Made by a program: the position numbers and the translations under genes. A stretch of DNA of 41,983 nt from CBDUWP01 sp965370955. Lineage in GTDB: Bacteria > Planctomycetota > Phycisphaerae > Sedimentisphaerales > Anaerobacaceae. Positions 34,401-41,201 of this stretch are shown here, piece by piece; within the stretch, counting starts at the first letter, position 1, and every line of letters begins with the position of its first letter. The notes beneath the pieces are model-generated. The model worked only from the letters and a program-made list of their open reading frames with translations. It was not told where the DNA came from and did not search any database. The stretch lies in contig CBDUWP010000003.1 in assembly GCA_965370955.1 (NCBI GenBank), forward strand, positions 1-41,983. The letters run 5' to 3'.

Positions 34401-35030
34401 CATTATGAAGCCGATGAATCTAACAAGCGTATTGCCGCAGGTGACGAATTATGGTGGTATATTTGTACTATCCCGAAGGCCCCTTATGTCGGTTACTTTA
34501 CAGATCGCAGTGCCGTTGACATGCGTCTTTGGATATGGATGATGTGGGAAGCCGATATTGAAGGCTGGCTTATTTGGATCAGTAATTACTGGACTAGCAA
34601 TAAAGCTTATCCCGGTATTGCTCAGAATCCTTGGCAAGATCCGATGGGCTATATAGATTGGTCAGATCTTGTCGCCGGTGAGAAACAGTATTGGTCAAAT
34701 TGTGACGGCCGCTTTATATATCCTCCGAACCGTCGTCCTGATCGTGATAAATCAGCTTTTGTCACAGGCCCAGTTGATTCGATTCGCTGGGAGATTTTGC
34801 GAGAGGGCATGGAGGATTACGAATATTTTTATATGCTTAAGGGTTTGATTGCTAAGGCTAAAATTGCCGGCGCCGATAGTTCAGCGATTGCAGAGGCAGA
34901 AAGTCTTTTGACAATTCCTTCGACTATTTTCACCAGCCTTACAAATTACAGTTACGATCCACTGTTGATGTATCGTCATCGGGCCAAGCTCGCCGCATCG
35001 ATTGAGCAATTACAGGGTTTGTTGAAATAG
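31485..35030 (+). CDS. Large secreted DUF4091 protein with carbohydrate-binding-like modules
   Basis: 1181 residues. Residues 1-27 are a signal peptide (MKKFIFILFLVAIGIF, ending SPVFA). Residues about 30-185 resemble a CBM4/9-type beta-sandwich (NLLLNGDFEKAANGVPDNW, GTIYFDDVSLIEV). A second similar module is at about 680-835 and ends VAWFDDIQLVDE. The region between looks like beta-sandwich domains, with RPIPAEATKKPITMFAARGE typical of this family. The C-terminal part is a glycoside-hydrolase-like barrel with AYDEPNEHEYG and a Trp-rich segment (WIWMMWEADIEGWLIW). It ends in the DUF4091 signature (WEILREGMEDYEYFYMLK). A role in polysaccharide binding or breakdown is inferred; no activity can be assigned. 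AAGGAG precedes the ATG. Confidence 0.85.
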   Translation: MKKFIFILFLVAIGIFFLVTASSPVFASNNLLLNGDFEKAANGVPDNWKVGAGHGDWIDGQAIGSSGKKIVRLQGKGSGHRVSWDYTGALDLEYGKTYRVQFSVRGDNNTGSSCIISGMSNLNNDFKISKQWQVFSFIFTPSMNMKDSFFRIGLWEPNGKIGTIYFDDVSLIEVQPLFKKAANMKLSRGESVDGDQYKFHHHVNKLKNYSPIIIENNTDFNGSRINFELGSSLIYKHKIGSAVQLDGKLVLKFSRGAKGTCIVSASKDGKLWQLIAKEKSPSKIDLRIPKKFYPTKDLYIKLTVADTGAKKSGHVFQMKNYTYTAKLSKKFKSMQGATYFYEQKTSDKLDIEVLDFGDGNLKTPVGAVTLKLTNKTDAPIKALIVISGEVVEKTEQYGKQPIVLAAGESQLARVDYNIKSTGQLTIKFDVLADGKVLASVIAATNLSQLYASDYGYWLDSTDAADLWWCEGTYKIYRERPIPAEATKKPITMFAARGEYEPLQIVIKPKQDLKGVKFSIVGDDKLVGSVKLFSEHYVYVFSATDEYGCEDWWPDALPAITGPVDIKAGQNYPIWLLVKVGDDISAGDHKLQLKIESVSLNKTLDINLHVWDFALPKTPSLQSTIGLSRGKLRRYHNVKEGSVEMAKVWDLYMQNFREHRISPQEFGNPMAPIITTVTNTPWEHGHLTKDDPRQGQYCVKAVDDAGDYAIAVKQKKRIQIHNDRTYLLNFSVKTAESGQQFRVEVRFYNHQDREVGKTRVTLGGPTTWRDLTKKLSPSRVSKNASFVRIYLYPVVGGSFKENLNTGVAWFDDIQLVDESTGKNLLTYGDFEYAKNKPDVSVDFTAFDKNLETFLNDYKFSIYRLFLDGIGHGTLCRRGSGYMGGYIQGSPEYEEIFGKYCKIIEQHLEEKGWLDNTLIYAYDEPNEHEYGYVKRAMENIAKASPKLAARTIVTESPAPGMYGTYNSIWCPMPSHYEADESNKRIAAGDELWWYICTIPKAPYVGYFTDRSAVDMRLWIWMMWEADIEGWLIWISNYWTSNKAYPGIAQNPWQDPMGYIDWSDLVAGEKQYWSNCDGRFIYPPNRRPDRDKSAFVTGPVDSIRWEILREGMEDYEYFYMLKGLIAKAKIAGADSSAIAEAESLLTIPSTIFTSLTNYSYDPLLMYRHRAKLAASIEQLQGLLK

Positions 35031-35075
35031 TAATGATTTTGATTTTTTGATTTTGTTTGATAAATTGATACCTTT

Positions 35076-35111
35076 GGCCAGCCGCAAAATTTTTATGCTG
35101 CTGGCCTTTTT
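35076..35111 (+). terminator. Intrinsic terminator after the DUF4091 gene
   Basis: GGCCAGC (35076-35082) pairs with GCTGGCC (35100-35106). Three further pairs follow inside after one mismatch, and five Ts come after the stem. It starts 46 bases past the stop codon. Confidence 0.88.
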
Positions 35112-35206
35112 CATTGCGCTTTTGTTAACATGGGTAAGTTTTTTTTGTTTTACTTATATTTTTTTTGTTATTAAGCGTTTTTTTGTTTCTTAACAGCCAT
35201 TTTCCT

Positions 35207-35235
35207 TTGACAAAAGTGATTTTGGACGTTATTTA
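35207..35235 (+). promoter_or_regulatory. Candidate promoter of the Hc1-like gene
   Basis: A perfect TTGACA at 35207-35212 and TATTTA at 35230-35235 with a 17-base spacer. The -10 box is poor (3/6). It lies 48 bases before the ATG, between a terminator and the gene, so a promoter is needed here. Confidence 0.35.
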
Positions 35236-35282
35236 GTTTTTCTGTAAAGGAATGTTTAACCAGTTATTATGGAGGCTTTAGC

Positions 35283-35456
35283 ATGAACGAATATGGTCAA
35301 CTCAAAGTTTTGGTAGAGGAAATTGAAGCTGATGTCAACAAGGCCGAAGGCGGCAATAAAGCAGCTGGTACTCGTGTTCGCAAGCAGATGCAGGCGATCA
35401 AAAAAGCAGCTCAGGTTGTGCGTAATTCTGTTCTTGAGCTTCGCGCGAGCAGTTAA
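35283..35456 (+). CDS. Short histone H1-like (Hc1-type) DNA-binding protein
   Basis: 57 residues. The sequence MNEYGQLKVLVEEIEADVNK, then AEGGNKAAGTRVRKQMQAI, then KKAAQVVRNSV resembles the N-terminal region of chlamydial histone-like protein HctA. It shares the KAExGNKAAxxRVR core as I recall it. The acidic first half and basic second half would form two amphipathic helices. The long Lys/Ala-rich tail of chlamydial Hc1 is absent. GGAGG at 35271-35275, 7 bases before the ATG, supports translation. It is a single-gene unit between a terminator and the FabZ-like gene. The likely role is nucleoid-associated DNA binding; this is inferred from similarity. Confidence 0.82.
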   Translation: MNEYGQLKVLVEEIEADVNKAEGGNKAAGTRVRKQMQAIKKAAQVVRNSVLELRASS

Positions 35457-35494
35457 TAGCCTGTTTTGGTTAGTCGCTGAGATCTAGTTATTTC

Positions 35495-35515
35495 ACATGA
35501 ACATTTTGTTCATGT
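35495..35515. promoter_or_regulatory. Perfect inverted repeat between Hc1-like and FabZ-like genes
   Basis: ACATGAAC (35495-35502) and GTTCATGT (35508-35515) form an 8-base perfect inverted repeat with a 5-base ATTTT spacer. No T run follows. It could be an operator for the FabZ-like gene or a 3' hairpin of the Hc1-like mRNA. Confidence 0.4.
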
Positions 35516-35596
35516 TCTGGGATTCACTCATAAGGCGTTTGAGAGATGTCATGCGTTTGCGCTGTTTTTTTCTTTTTATTTTGATAGGATTTTTTT

Positions 35597-36073
35597 ATGC
35601 CCCCGAAGCTACTGTTTGATTTATCTGAGATTGATTTAACAGGCGACTTATTGTTTACAAAAGATCAGATATTAGAGGTGAATCCTCAGAATTATGAGAT
35701 GCAGCAGCTCGACGGCATTTTGTGGTATAATACGGACGACAGATTGGTTCTCGGTTATAAGGATGTCACTGACGATGAGTTTTGGATTCGCGGTCACATT
35801 CCGGGCCGTCCCTTGATGCCGGGCGTTATCATGGTTGAGGCAGCCGCTCAGCTTTTGAGTTTTTATGTTAGGCGTTTGTTTGGCGTTGACGGTTTCATTG
35901 GCTTTGCTGGTATTGAGTCAGCCAAGTTTCGCGCTTCTGTTGCTCCTGGCAGTCGCTTATATTTACTCGGCCACATTACATCTATAAAATCTCGCAAATT
36001 TTCAGCTCATATTCAGGGCATTTGCGATGGCACTTTCATATTTGAGACCTATGTTTCCGGTATGAAGGTTTAG
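35597..36073 (+). CDS. FabZ-like 3-hydroxyacyl-ACP dehydratase
   Basis: Hot-dog fold protein of 158 residues. The active-site region GHIPGRPLMPGVIMVEAAAQ is clear, with the catalytic His at about residue 68 and Glu at about 82. Glu in this position indicates FabZ type, not FabA. Later hot-dog strands (KFRASVAPGSRLYLLGHI) also fit. It stands alone with no other fatty-acid genes, and the N-terminal 45 residues diverge from housekeeping FabZ. It may be a second dehydratase for a specialised lipid or a FabZ-like protein. A weak AGGA ribosome site precedes the ATG. The gene ends at a bidirectional terminator. Confidence 0.85.
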   Translation: MPPKLLFDLSEIDLTGDLLFTKDQILEVNPQNYEMQQLDGILWYNTDDRLVLGYKDVTDDEFWIRGHIPGRPLMPGVIMVEAAAQLLSFYVRRLFGVDGFIGFAGIESAKFRASVAPGSRLYLLGHITSIKSRKFSAHIQGICDGTFIFETYVSGMKV

Positions 36074-36103
36074 TTTGACGGTCAGTTTTTTTAGTACAAA
36101 CAA

Positions 36104-36142
36104 AAAAACCTCTGTGATTTTTTATATGTCACAGAGGTTTTT
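36104..36142. terminator. Bidirectional intrinsic terminator
   Basis: AAAAACCTCTGTGA (36104-36117) and TCACAGAGGTTTTT (36129-36142) are a perfect 14-base inverted repeat with an 11-base loop. T runs occur on both strands. It serves the FabZ-like gene from the left and the tRNA/ferredoxin unit from the right. Confidence 0.95.
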
Positions 36143-36149
36143 CTTTTAC

Positions 36150-36224
36150 TAGCCCCAAGGGGATTTGAACCCCTGTTGCCGGGTTGAAAACCCGGTGTCC
36201 TAGGCCTACCTAGACGATGGGGCC
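36150..36224 (-). tRNA. tRNA-Glu (anticodon TTC)
   Basis: Read on the minus strand, the sequence begins GGCCCCATCGTCTAGG, a typical tRNA-Glu start. The acceptor stem GGCCCCA pairs with TGGGGCT (last pair G-U). The D stem is GTC/GAC. The anticodon stem CCGGG/CCCGG encloses the loop TTTTCAA with anticodon TTC. The T arm is AGGGG TTCAAAT CCCCT. The discriminator is A and the CCA end is not encoded. It lies 51 bases downstream of the ferredoxin gene on the same strand and just before the shared terminator. Confidence 0.95.
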
Positions 36225-36275
36225 TTCTTTTGGCCTTAGCTGTTTACGTTTTTGTTCACAGCTGGACTAATTGTA

Positions 36276-36449
36276 TTATTCCATAGAGATAGCTTCGATA
36301 GGGCAGCTGTCGACGCAGACTCCGCAATCTATACAGTTATCAACGATAATTTTAGCACAGCCGTTTTCCATAACGATAGCTTCGCTTGGACATTCGCTCA
36401 CACAGTTGCCGCAGCCGGTGCATTTGGTTTCATCTATTTTAGCTGGCAT
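36276..36449 (-). CDS. Bacterial-type 2[4Fe-4S] ferredoxin
   Basis: 57-residue low-potential electron carrier. There are two cluster motifs, CTGCGNCVSECP and CIDCGVCVDSCP, each with the C-x2-C-x2-C-x3-C-P pattern. Two cubane clusters are therefore expected. The start is the ATG at 36449 (MPAKIDETKC). A GTG at 36464, five codons upstream, overlaps the ribosome site AAAGGA and is not the start. Such ferredoxins serve anaerobic enzymes such as pyruvate:ferredoxin oxidoreductase. The partner is not in the window. It shares a strand and probably a transcript with tRNA-Glu. Confidence 0.95.
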   Translation of the reverse strand: MPAKIDETKCTGCGNCVSECPSEAIVMENGCAKIIVDNCIDCGVCVDSCPIEAISME

Positions 36450-36642
36450 ATTAAATCCTTTCACTAAAGCCTAAAAATATTCACACCATTTCGATAAAGA
36501 AGAGGTCATAATACAGATTTAACGGACGATTACAACAGTTTTCTACAAAAAAGCATTTTTTGTGTCAGTTTTATTTTTCGGCATTAGTTTGGTATTAGTA
36601 TTTGCATTGCATTTTGTTCCATAAAAAAAAATCAGAAAGCAA

Positions 36643-36670
36643 TTGACAAGAGCGAATATTTGGTTAAAAT
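36643..36670 (+). promoter_or_regulatory. Promoter of rplM-rpsI
   Basis: A perfect TTGACA at 36643-36648, a 16-base spacer, and TAAAAT at 36665-36670 (5/6). The expected transcript starts about 30 bases before the rplM ATG. It is the best promoter match in the window, as expected for ribosomal protein genes. Confidence 0.75.
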
Positions 36671-36708
36671 AGTGGTTTTTTACAGTCGTATGTGTGGAGT
36701 AAACCCTA

Positions 36709-37143
36709 ATGAAGAGTTTTGTAGCGAAAGAGCATTTGGTTGAGAAGAAGTGGCATTTGGTTGACGCTTCGGATGCTATTTTAGGCAGGTTAGCTGCCAA
36801 GATAGCCCCGATATTGATGGGCAAGACCAAGCCTATATATACGCCTCACGTTGATACTGGCGATTATGTCATTGTGGTCAATGCCGAGAAGATCCGATTG
36901 ACAGGCAACAAAGCTGCTGTCAAGGAATATGATCATTACACTCATTTTCCCGGCGGCCATAAGTATGTTAGCTTTGCTGACATGCTCGCAAGACGTCCGG
37001 AACATATCATTGAGTTAGCTGTCAAGCGGATGCTTCCCAAGACCAAGCTTGGCGTCAAGATGCTTAAAAAGTTAAAGGTTTATCGCGGCCCGAATCATGA
37101 CAATCAGGCTCAGAAACCGGAAAAATTAGAACTGCTAAAGTAG
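36709..37143 (+). CDS. rplM: Large-subunit ribosomal protein L13 (uL13)
   Basis: Early assembly protein of the 50S subunit, 144 residues, standard length. Conserved parts are WHLVDASDAILGRLAAKIA at the N-terminus, DTGDYVIVVNAEKIRLTGNK, the HFPGGHKYVSF loop and AVKRMLPKTKLGVKMLKKLK. GGAG lies 9 bases before the ATG. It is followed after 10 bases by rpsI, the near-universal bacterial pairing. A strong promoter lies directly upstream. Confidence 0.98.
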   Translation: MKSFVAKEHLVEKKWHLVDASDAILGRLAAKIAPILMGKTKPIYTPHVDTGDYVIVVNAEKIRLTGNKAAVKEYDHYTHFPGGHKYVSFADMLARRPEHIIELAVKRMLPKTKLGVKMLKKLKVYRGPNHDNQAQKPEKLELLK

Positions 37144-37153
37144 AGAGTAAATT

Positions 37154-37651
37154 ATGCCAGAACAACAACTAAATACAGGTGACGGTCTTCAGATAGGAGT
37201 TGATGCTGCCGCAGAGGTAGCAGTCGTAGCTGAGGTTGAAGTTAAGCAAAAAGGCCCTGATAAGAGCGGCTTTTGGTGGGGAACAGGTCGTCGTAAGAGT
37301 TCTACTGCTCGTGTTCGAATCAAGCCTGGCAAGGGCACCATCTTGATCAACAAGAAAGAGCTTGATGACTATTTCAAATGTCAAAATGACCGTAATGCTG
37401 TCATGTCGCCATTGAAAGCAGTTGATGGCGAGAAGAGTTTTGAGATTTTCGTAAACGTCAAAGGCGGCGGCACTACTGGCCAGTCGGGCGCAATATTGCT
37501 TGGCATCGCTCGTGCTCTCAAGGATTTTGACATAAGCTTTATGTCCGCATTGCGTGACGGTAACTATCTTACTCGTGACGGCCGTATGGTTGAGCGTAAA
37601 AAGCCCGGTCAACGCGGAGCCAGAAGAGGCTTCCAGTTCTCGAAACGTTAA
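37154..37651 (+). CDS. rpsI: Small-subunit ribosomal protein S9 (uS9) with N-terminal extension
   Basis: 30S protein whose C-terminal tail reaches the P-site tRNA. The core from about residue 42 (GTGRRKSSTARVRIKPG) to the end (KKPGQRGARRGFQFSKR) is canonical, including the terminal Ser-Lys-Arg. At 165 residues it is about 35 longer than usual. The extra part is an acidic, Ala/Val-rich N-terminal extension (residues 1-40). The ATG at 37154 fits the 10-base gap after rplM. Starting later would remove the extension but I see no better ribosome site. A terminator follows. Confidence 0.97.
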   Translation: MPEQQLNTGDGLQIGVDAAAEVAVVAEVEVKQKGPDKSGFWWGTGRRKSSTARVRIKPGKGTILINKKELDDYFKCQNDRNAVMSPLKAVDGEKSFEIFVNVKGGGTTGQSGAILLGIARALKDFDISFMSALRDGNYLTRDGRMVERKKPGQRGARRGFQFSKR

Positions 37652-37682
37652 TGTCCGTTGGATTTATTTTTTGCTGAATTAC

Positions 37683-37714
37683 AGCCGTCGCATTAACATG
37701 GGGCGGCTTTTTTT
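37683..37714 (+). terminator. Intrinsic terminator of rplM-rpsI
   Basis: AGCCGTC (37683-37689) pairs with GGCGGCT (37702-37708) over 7 positions, one G-U, around a 12-base loop. Seven Ts follow from 37708. It lies 31 bases after the rpsI stop. Confidence 0.88.
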
Positions 37715-37831
37715 ATGGGTTGAGGAAAGTATAATATGTCCGCTGTTTGCGTTTGTTTTTTTTGTTGCTAATTTTTCTTAAATTTGGTTTTATAGGTTCA
37801 GGGCAGCTCTAATATTTGAAAGGCATAAATC

Positions 37832-38851
37832 ATGTTGTCGGTAGCCATAGTAGGTGCCAGCGGTTATACAGGCGCAGAATCGGTCGAGCTTTTAATCAAC
37901 CATCCTCATGCAGAGGTCACGTATCTTTCAGCCAATTCTCCGTCATCGATGGGCCCGGCTAGTCAATTATTTCCTCGTCTGACAGGTCGCTGCGATTTAG
38001 CTATTGAGCCGCTTGATATTGATAAGCTTTCGAGTTCAAGTGACGTTGTGTTATGCTGTTTGCCTCATGCTGCTTCGATGGCGATAGTTAAGCAACTGAT
38101 TTCAGCCGGCGTAAAGGTGATTGATTTGAGCGCCGATTATCGCATTAAGGATATCAGCGTTTACGAAAAATTCTATAATGTCACTCATACTGATTCTGTC
38201 AATCTTGCGAAGGCTGTTTATGGTTTGCCGGAGTTGTATTTTGACCAGATAAAAGAAGCTGATTTGGTTGCCAATCCCGGTTGCTATCCGACAGGCTTGG
38301 CCTTGGCGATAGCTCCATTGGTTTGCGGCGATTTAATTGTGCCGGATTTAATAATAAACAACGCTGTTTCCGGTACTACAGGCGCAGGCAAAAAACCTTC
38401 GGATAAGTTTCATTTTCCTAACATGAACGAGAATTTGTTTGGCTATGCTACAGGCACTCACCGCCATAGTCCTGAGATGGAGCAGATTGCTTGCGATTTA
38501 AGCGTAAGCGGCGAGCCTATTTCCGTTTTGTTTCAGCCCCATGTTGGTTGTTTTGATCGCGGCATTTTGTCCAGCGTTTACATGGAACCCAAAGGTGCTA
38601 TTAGCCAGTCGCAGTTGACGCAATTGTTTAACGATTTTTACAGCGACAAACCTTTTGTTCAGATTGTTTCGTCCTGTCCCGGCGTCAAGGATGTTTGCGG
38701 CACTAATTACTGCCATATTTTCCCAACGATAACCAAAGGCCGCGTGGTGGTTTTTTCTGCCATCGACAATTTGGTCAAGGGCGCATCTGGTCAGGCGATC
38801 CAGAACATGAATATCATCTGTGGTTTTGACGAGTCAGCTGGCTTGTTATAG
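37832..38851 (+). CDS. argC: N-acetyl-gamma-glutamyl-phosphate reductase
   Basis: Third step of arginine synthesis: NADPH reduction of N-acetylglutamyl phosphate to the semialdehyde. 339 residues. The nucleotide-binding loop VGASGYTGAESVELL is at the N-terminus. The active-site Cys is at about residue 150 in ANPGCYPTGLALA. The conserved NAVSGTTGAGKK and a HRHSPEMEQ segment with the catalytic His follow. It is the first gene of a three-gene operon with a nitrilase-family gene (11-base gap) and argJ. It lies about 180 bases after rpsI, beyond a terminator, so it has its own promoter. Confidence 0.96.
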   Translation: MLSVAIVGASGYTGAESVELLINHPHAEVTYLSANSPSSMGPASQLFPRLTGRCDLAIEPLDIDKLSSSSDVVLCCLPHAASMAIVKQLISAGVKVIDLSADYRIKDISVYEKFYNVTHTDSVNLAKAVYGLPELYFDQIKEADLVANPGCYPTGLALAIAPLVCGDLIVPDLIINNAVSGTTGAGKKPSDKFHFPNMNENLFGYATGTHRHSPEMEQIACDLSVSGEPISVLFQPHVGCFDRGILSSVYMEPKGAISQSQLTQLFNDFYSDKPFVQIVSSCPGVKDVCGTNYCHIFPTITKGRVVVFSAIDNLVKGASGQAIQNMNIICGFDESAGLL

Positions 38852-38862
38852 GAGGATTTACG

Positions 38863-39717
38863 ATGGCTAAAAGTAGCGGTCGGTTAACCATAGCCACTTG
38901 CCAATTTGCGGTATCCGGTTCGATAAAATCCAACAGCAAACAGATATGCCATTACATGAAAAAAGCCGCTAACAAAGCGGACATCATTCATTTTCCAGAA
39001 TGTGCTTTAAGCGGTTATGTCGGGACAGATTTCGCCAATTTCAATAATTTCGATTGGCCTCAGTTGCAAGCCGCCAGTCTTGAGATAGCCGGTTTAGCGA
39101 AAGCTTTGAAGTTATGGGTTATTTTGGGTTCTGTTCATCGATTGACATCGCCTAACAAGCCTTTCAATAGCTTATATTTAATAAACTCAGATGGCGAACT
39201 TGTTGATCGTTACGACAAGCGTTTTTGTACGATTGGCGATTTGCGTCGCCATTGTGCCGGCGATCATTTTGTGACTTTTGACATCAACGGCGTTCGCTGT
39301 TCGCTGCTTATCTGTTTTGATTTGCGTTTTCCAGAGATCTATAGGAAGCTGTATACAGACGGCGTTAATTGCATATTCCAATCGTTTTACAATGCTCGTC
39401 AGACTGGCCCTAGCATCCATACTCACATTATGCGTCAGACTGCTCAAGCCCGCGCCGCCACCAACAAGATGTGGCTTAGCCTTAGCAATTCCAGCGGCAA
39501 TTACAGTCCCTATCCGTCATGTTTTATTGGCGCAGACGGCGAGATCATTGATCAGCTTCGGCAGAACTTGGCCGGCGTAATGATCAACACAGTTGATTTG
39601 TCGAAGAAGATTTACGATCCGATGGCTCGTTTCAGAGATATGGCGATCGAGGGCAGCTTTTCCAACGGTCCTGCGATAACAAATGATAAGAGAGCAACAA
39701 ATCGCAAGAGTTTTTAA
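38863..39717 (+). CDS. Carbon-nitrogen hydrolase (nitrilase superfamily) in the arginine operon
   Basis: Amidohydrolase-type enzyme of 284 residues acting on a C-N bond. The Glu-Lys-Cys triad is visible: Glu at about 46 in HFPECALSGY, Lys at about 118 in RYDKRFC, and Cys at about 151 in LLICFDLRFPE. The Asn-rich end and the SLSNSSGNYSPYPSCFIG segment fit the superfamily. The substrate cannot be read; candidates from known branches are omega-amidase, N-carbamoylputrescine amidase or beta-ureidopropionase types. It sits between argC and argJ with 11-base gaps on both sides, so a link to arginine or a related amide is likely. GGAGG precedes the ATG. Confidence 0.9.
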   Translation: MAKSSGRLTIATCQFAVSGSIKSNSKQICHYMKKAANKADIIHFPECALSGYVGTDFANFNNFDWPQLQAASLEIAGLAKALKLWVILGSVHRLTSPNKPFNSLYLINSDGELVDRYDKRFCTIGDLRRHCAGDHFVTFDINGVRCSLLICFDLRFPEIYRKLYTDGVNCIFQSFYNARQTGPSIHTHIMRQTAQARAATNKMWLSLSNSSGNYSPYPSCFIGADGEIIDQLRQNLAGVMINTVDLSKKIYDPMARFRDMAIEGSFSNGPAITNDKRATNRKSF

Positions 39718-39728
39718 GGATAACATTT

Positions 39729-40931
39729 ATGAATAATAATACGGTGACATCAGTTGGCGGTTTTTCAGCCGGCGGAGTTTCTTGCGGTGTCAAACAATCT
39801 GGCAAATTAGATTTAGGTATGATAGTTTGCTCTGGCGGCGCTCGCGCTGCAGCCGTTTTCACGACCAACAAAGTTGTATCAGGTTCTGTGACAGTTTGTC
39901 GCGATCATTTATTAGATAATTCCAAAAAGATTACAGCCATTGTTGTCAATTCTGGAAATGCCAATGCTTGCACAGGAGATAAGGGCGTTTCGGATGCTGA
40001 AGCGATGTGCAATTGCGTTGGTCAAAAACTTGGCATTGATTCCGCACAGGTTTTGATTTGCTCGACTGGCATAATCGGTGAGTTTTTGCCGATCGACAAA
40101 ATTATCAAAGGTATTGAATCGATATCGCTTGGCGATTCAGCTGATTTTGGCTTATCTTTTGCAAAATCGATAATGACAACAGACACTAGGGCCAAGCAGG
40201 CTGTCCGCAATTTTTCGATTGGCTCAAAGCTCGTCACGATAGCAGGCACGGTCAAGGGTTCCGGCATGATAGCTCCGAACATGGCCACTACTTTGATGTT
40301 TATCACGACCGATGCCGACATTTCTCAGCCATTGCTCGACAAGAGTTTGACAATGGCAATAGCCGATTCGCTGAACAAATTAAGCATTGACATCCATCAA
40401 AGTACTAATGACACAGCCATTTTGCTCGCCAGCGGCGCCTCTGGTAACGCCATTATCGATACTGAAAACGCCGATTACGCTCAATTTGCCTCAAATTTGC
40501 ATCAGTTATGCGATAACCTCGCCCAGCAAATGGCTTTAGATGCCGAAGGCGCAACCCGCATGTTCAAGGTCGTTATAGATGGTGCTGCCACAAAGGCTGA
40601 GGCCGCGACAGCTGCTCGCGCTGTTGTTGATTCTCCACTTGTCAAATGTGCTGTCAATGGCGGCGATCCTAATTGGGGCCGCATCATTTGTGCTGTTGGC
40701 TCTTGCGGTGTCGATTTAGCTTTGGATAAGCTTAGCTGCAGGTTGGACGATTTGGTGGTTTTTGAAAATGGCGTCCCCAAAGCCTTCGATTCTGAGAAGG
40801 CTGGTAAAATCATTTCACAGACTAGCTGTACTATTACGGTTGATCTCGGCGCAGGCCGCGAGAGCGATTTTTGTTATGGTTGCGATTTGAGTAAAGATTA
40901 CGTAACAATTAACGCCGATTACCACACATAG
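39729..40931 (+). CDS. argJ: Bifunctional glutamate N-acetyltransferase/ornithine acetyltransferase
   Basis: Recycles the acetyl group from N-acetylornithine to glutamate in the cyclic arginine pathway. 400 residues, the family length. It is made as a precursor that cleaves itself before a Thr; the site is visible as KGSGMIAPNMATTLMF (Thr at about residue 188). Other conserved parts are SGNANACTGDKG, TGIIGEFLPIDKI, and DPNWGRIICAVG in the beta chain. Whether it also accepts acetyl-CoA is not resolvable by eye. Last gene of the argC operon; no clear terminator follows. Confidence 0.96.
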   Translation: MNNNTVTSVGGFSAGGVSCGVKQSGKLDLGMIVCSGGARAAAVFTTNKVVSGSVTVCRDHLLDNSKKITAIVVNSGNANACTGDKGVSDAEAMCNCVGQKLGIDSAQVLICSTGIIGEFLPIDKIIKGIESISLGDSADFGLSFAKSIMTTDTRAKQAVRNFSIGSKLVTIAGTVKGSGMIAPNMATTLMFITTDADISQPLLDKSLTMAIADSLNKLSIDIHQSTNDTAILLASGASGNAIIDTENADYAQFASNLHQLCDNLAQQMALDAEGATRMFKVVIDGAATKAEAATAARAVVDSPLVKCAVNGGDPNWGRIICAVGSCGVDLALDKLSCRLDDLVVFENGVPKAFDSEKAGKIISQTSCTITVDLGAGRESDFCYGCDLSKDYVTINADYHT

Positions 40932-41201
40932 CCGATAAACAGCTAACAATCGAGTTTTAGCGTTTTAGCGATATTCATTTGTTTGGTTGCTTATATTGGT
41001 TATTAGCCAAAAAACACTTGCAAAATCCCAGCTATTGATTAGACTTCACTGTTTTTTAGACCACAAGCTGAAAAGAGCTTTAGGCTTTGAGATTAGATAC
41101 CGGTGTTATGAGGGTATTTTGATATAAAAATTGGTAAGATGATTTATTGCTGAAATGCACGTAGCATGGATGCGAATTAAACGAGTAAAAAGGAGTAGAA
41201 A
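40932..41201. other. Intergenic region before hppA
   Basis: 270 AT-rich bases with a short tandem repeat (GTTTTAGC twice, near 40955-40970). I find no gene and no clear terminator for argJ. The hppA promoter should lie here but no match is convincing. Confidence 0.5.

Noticed and set aside
37169..37612. 147-residue minus-strand open frame across rpsI
   Set aside because: It is the antisense shadow of a certain ribosomal protein gene and has no recognisable features.
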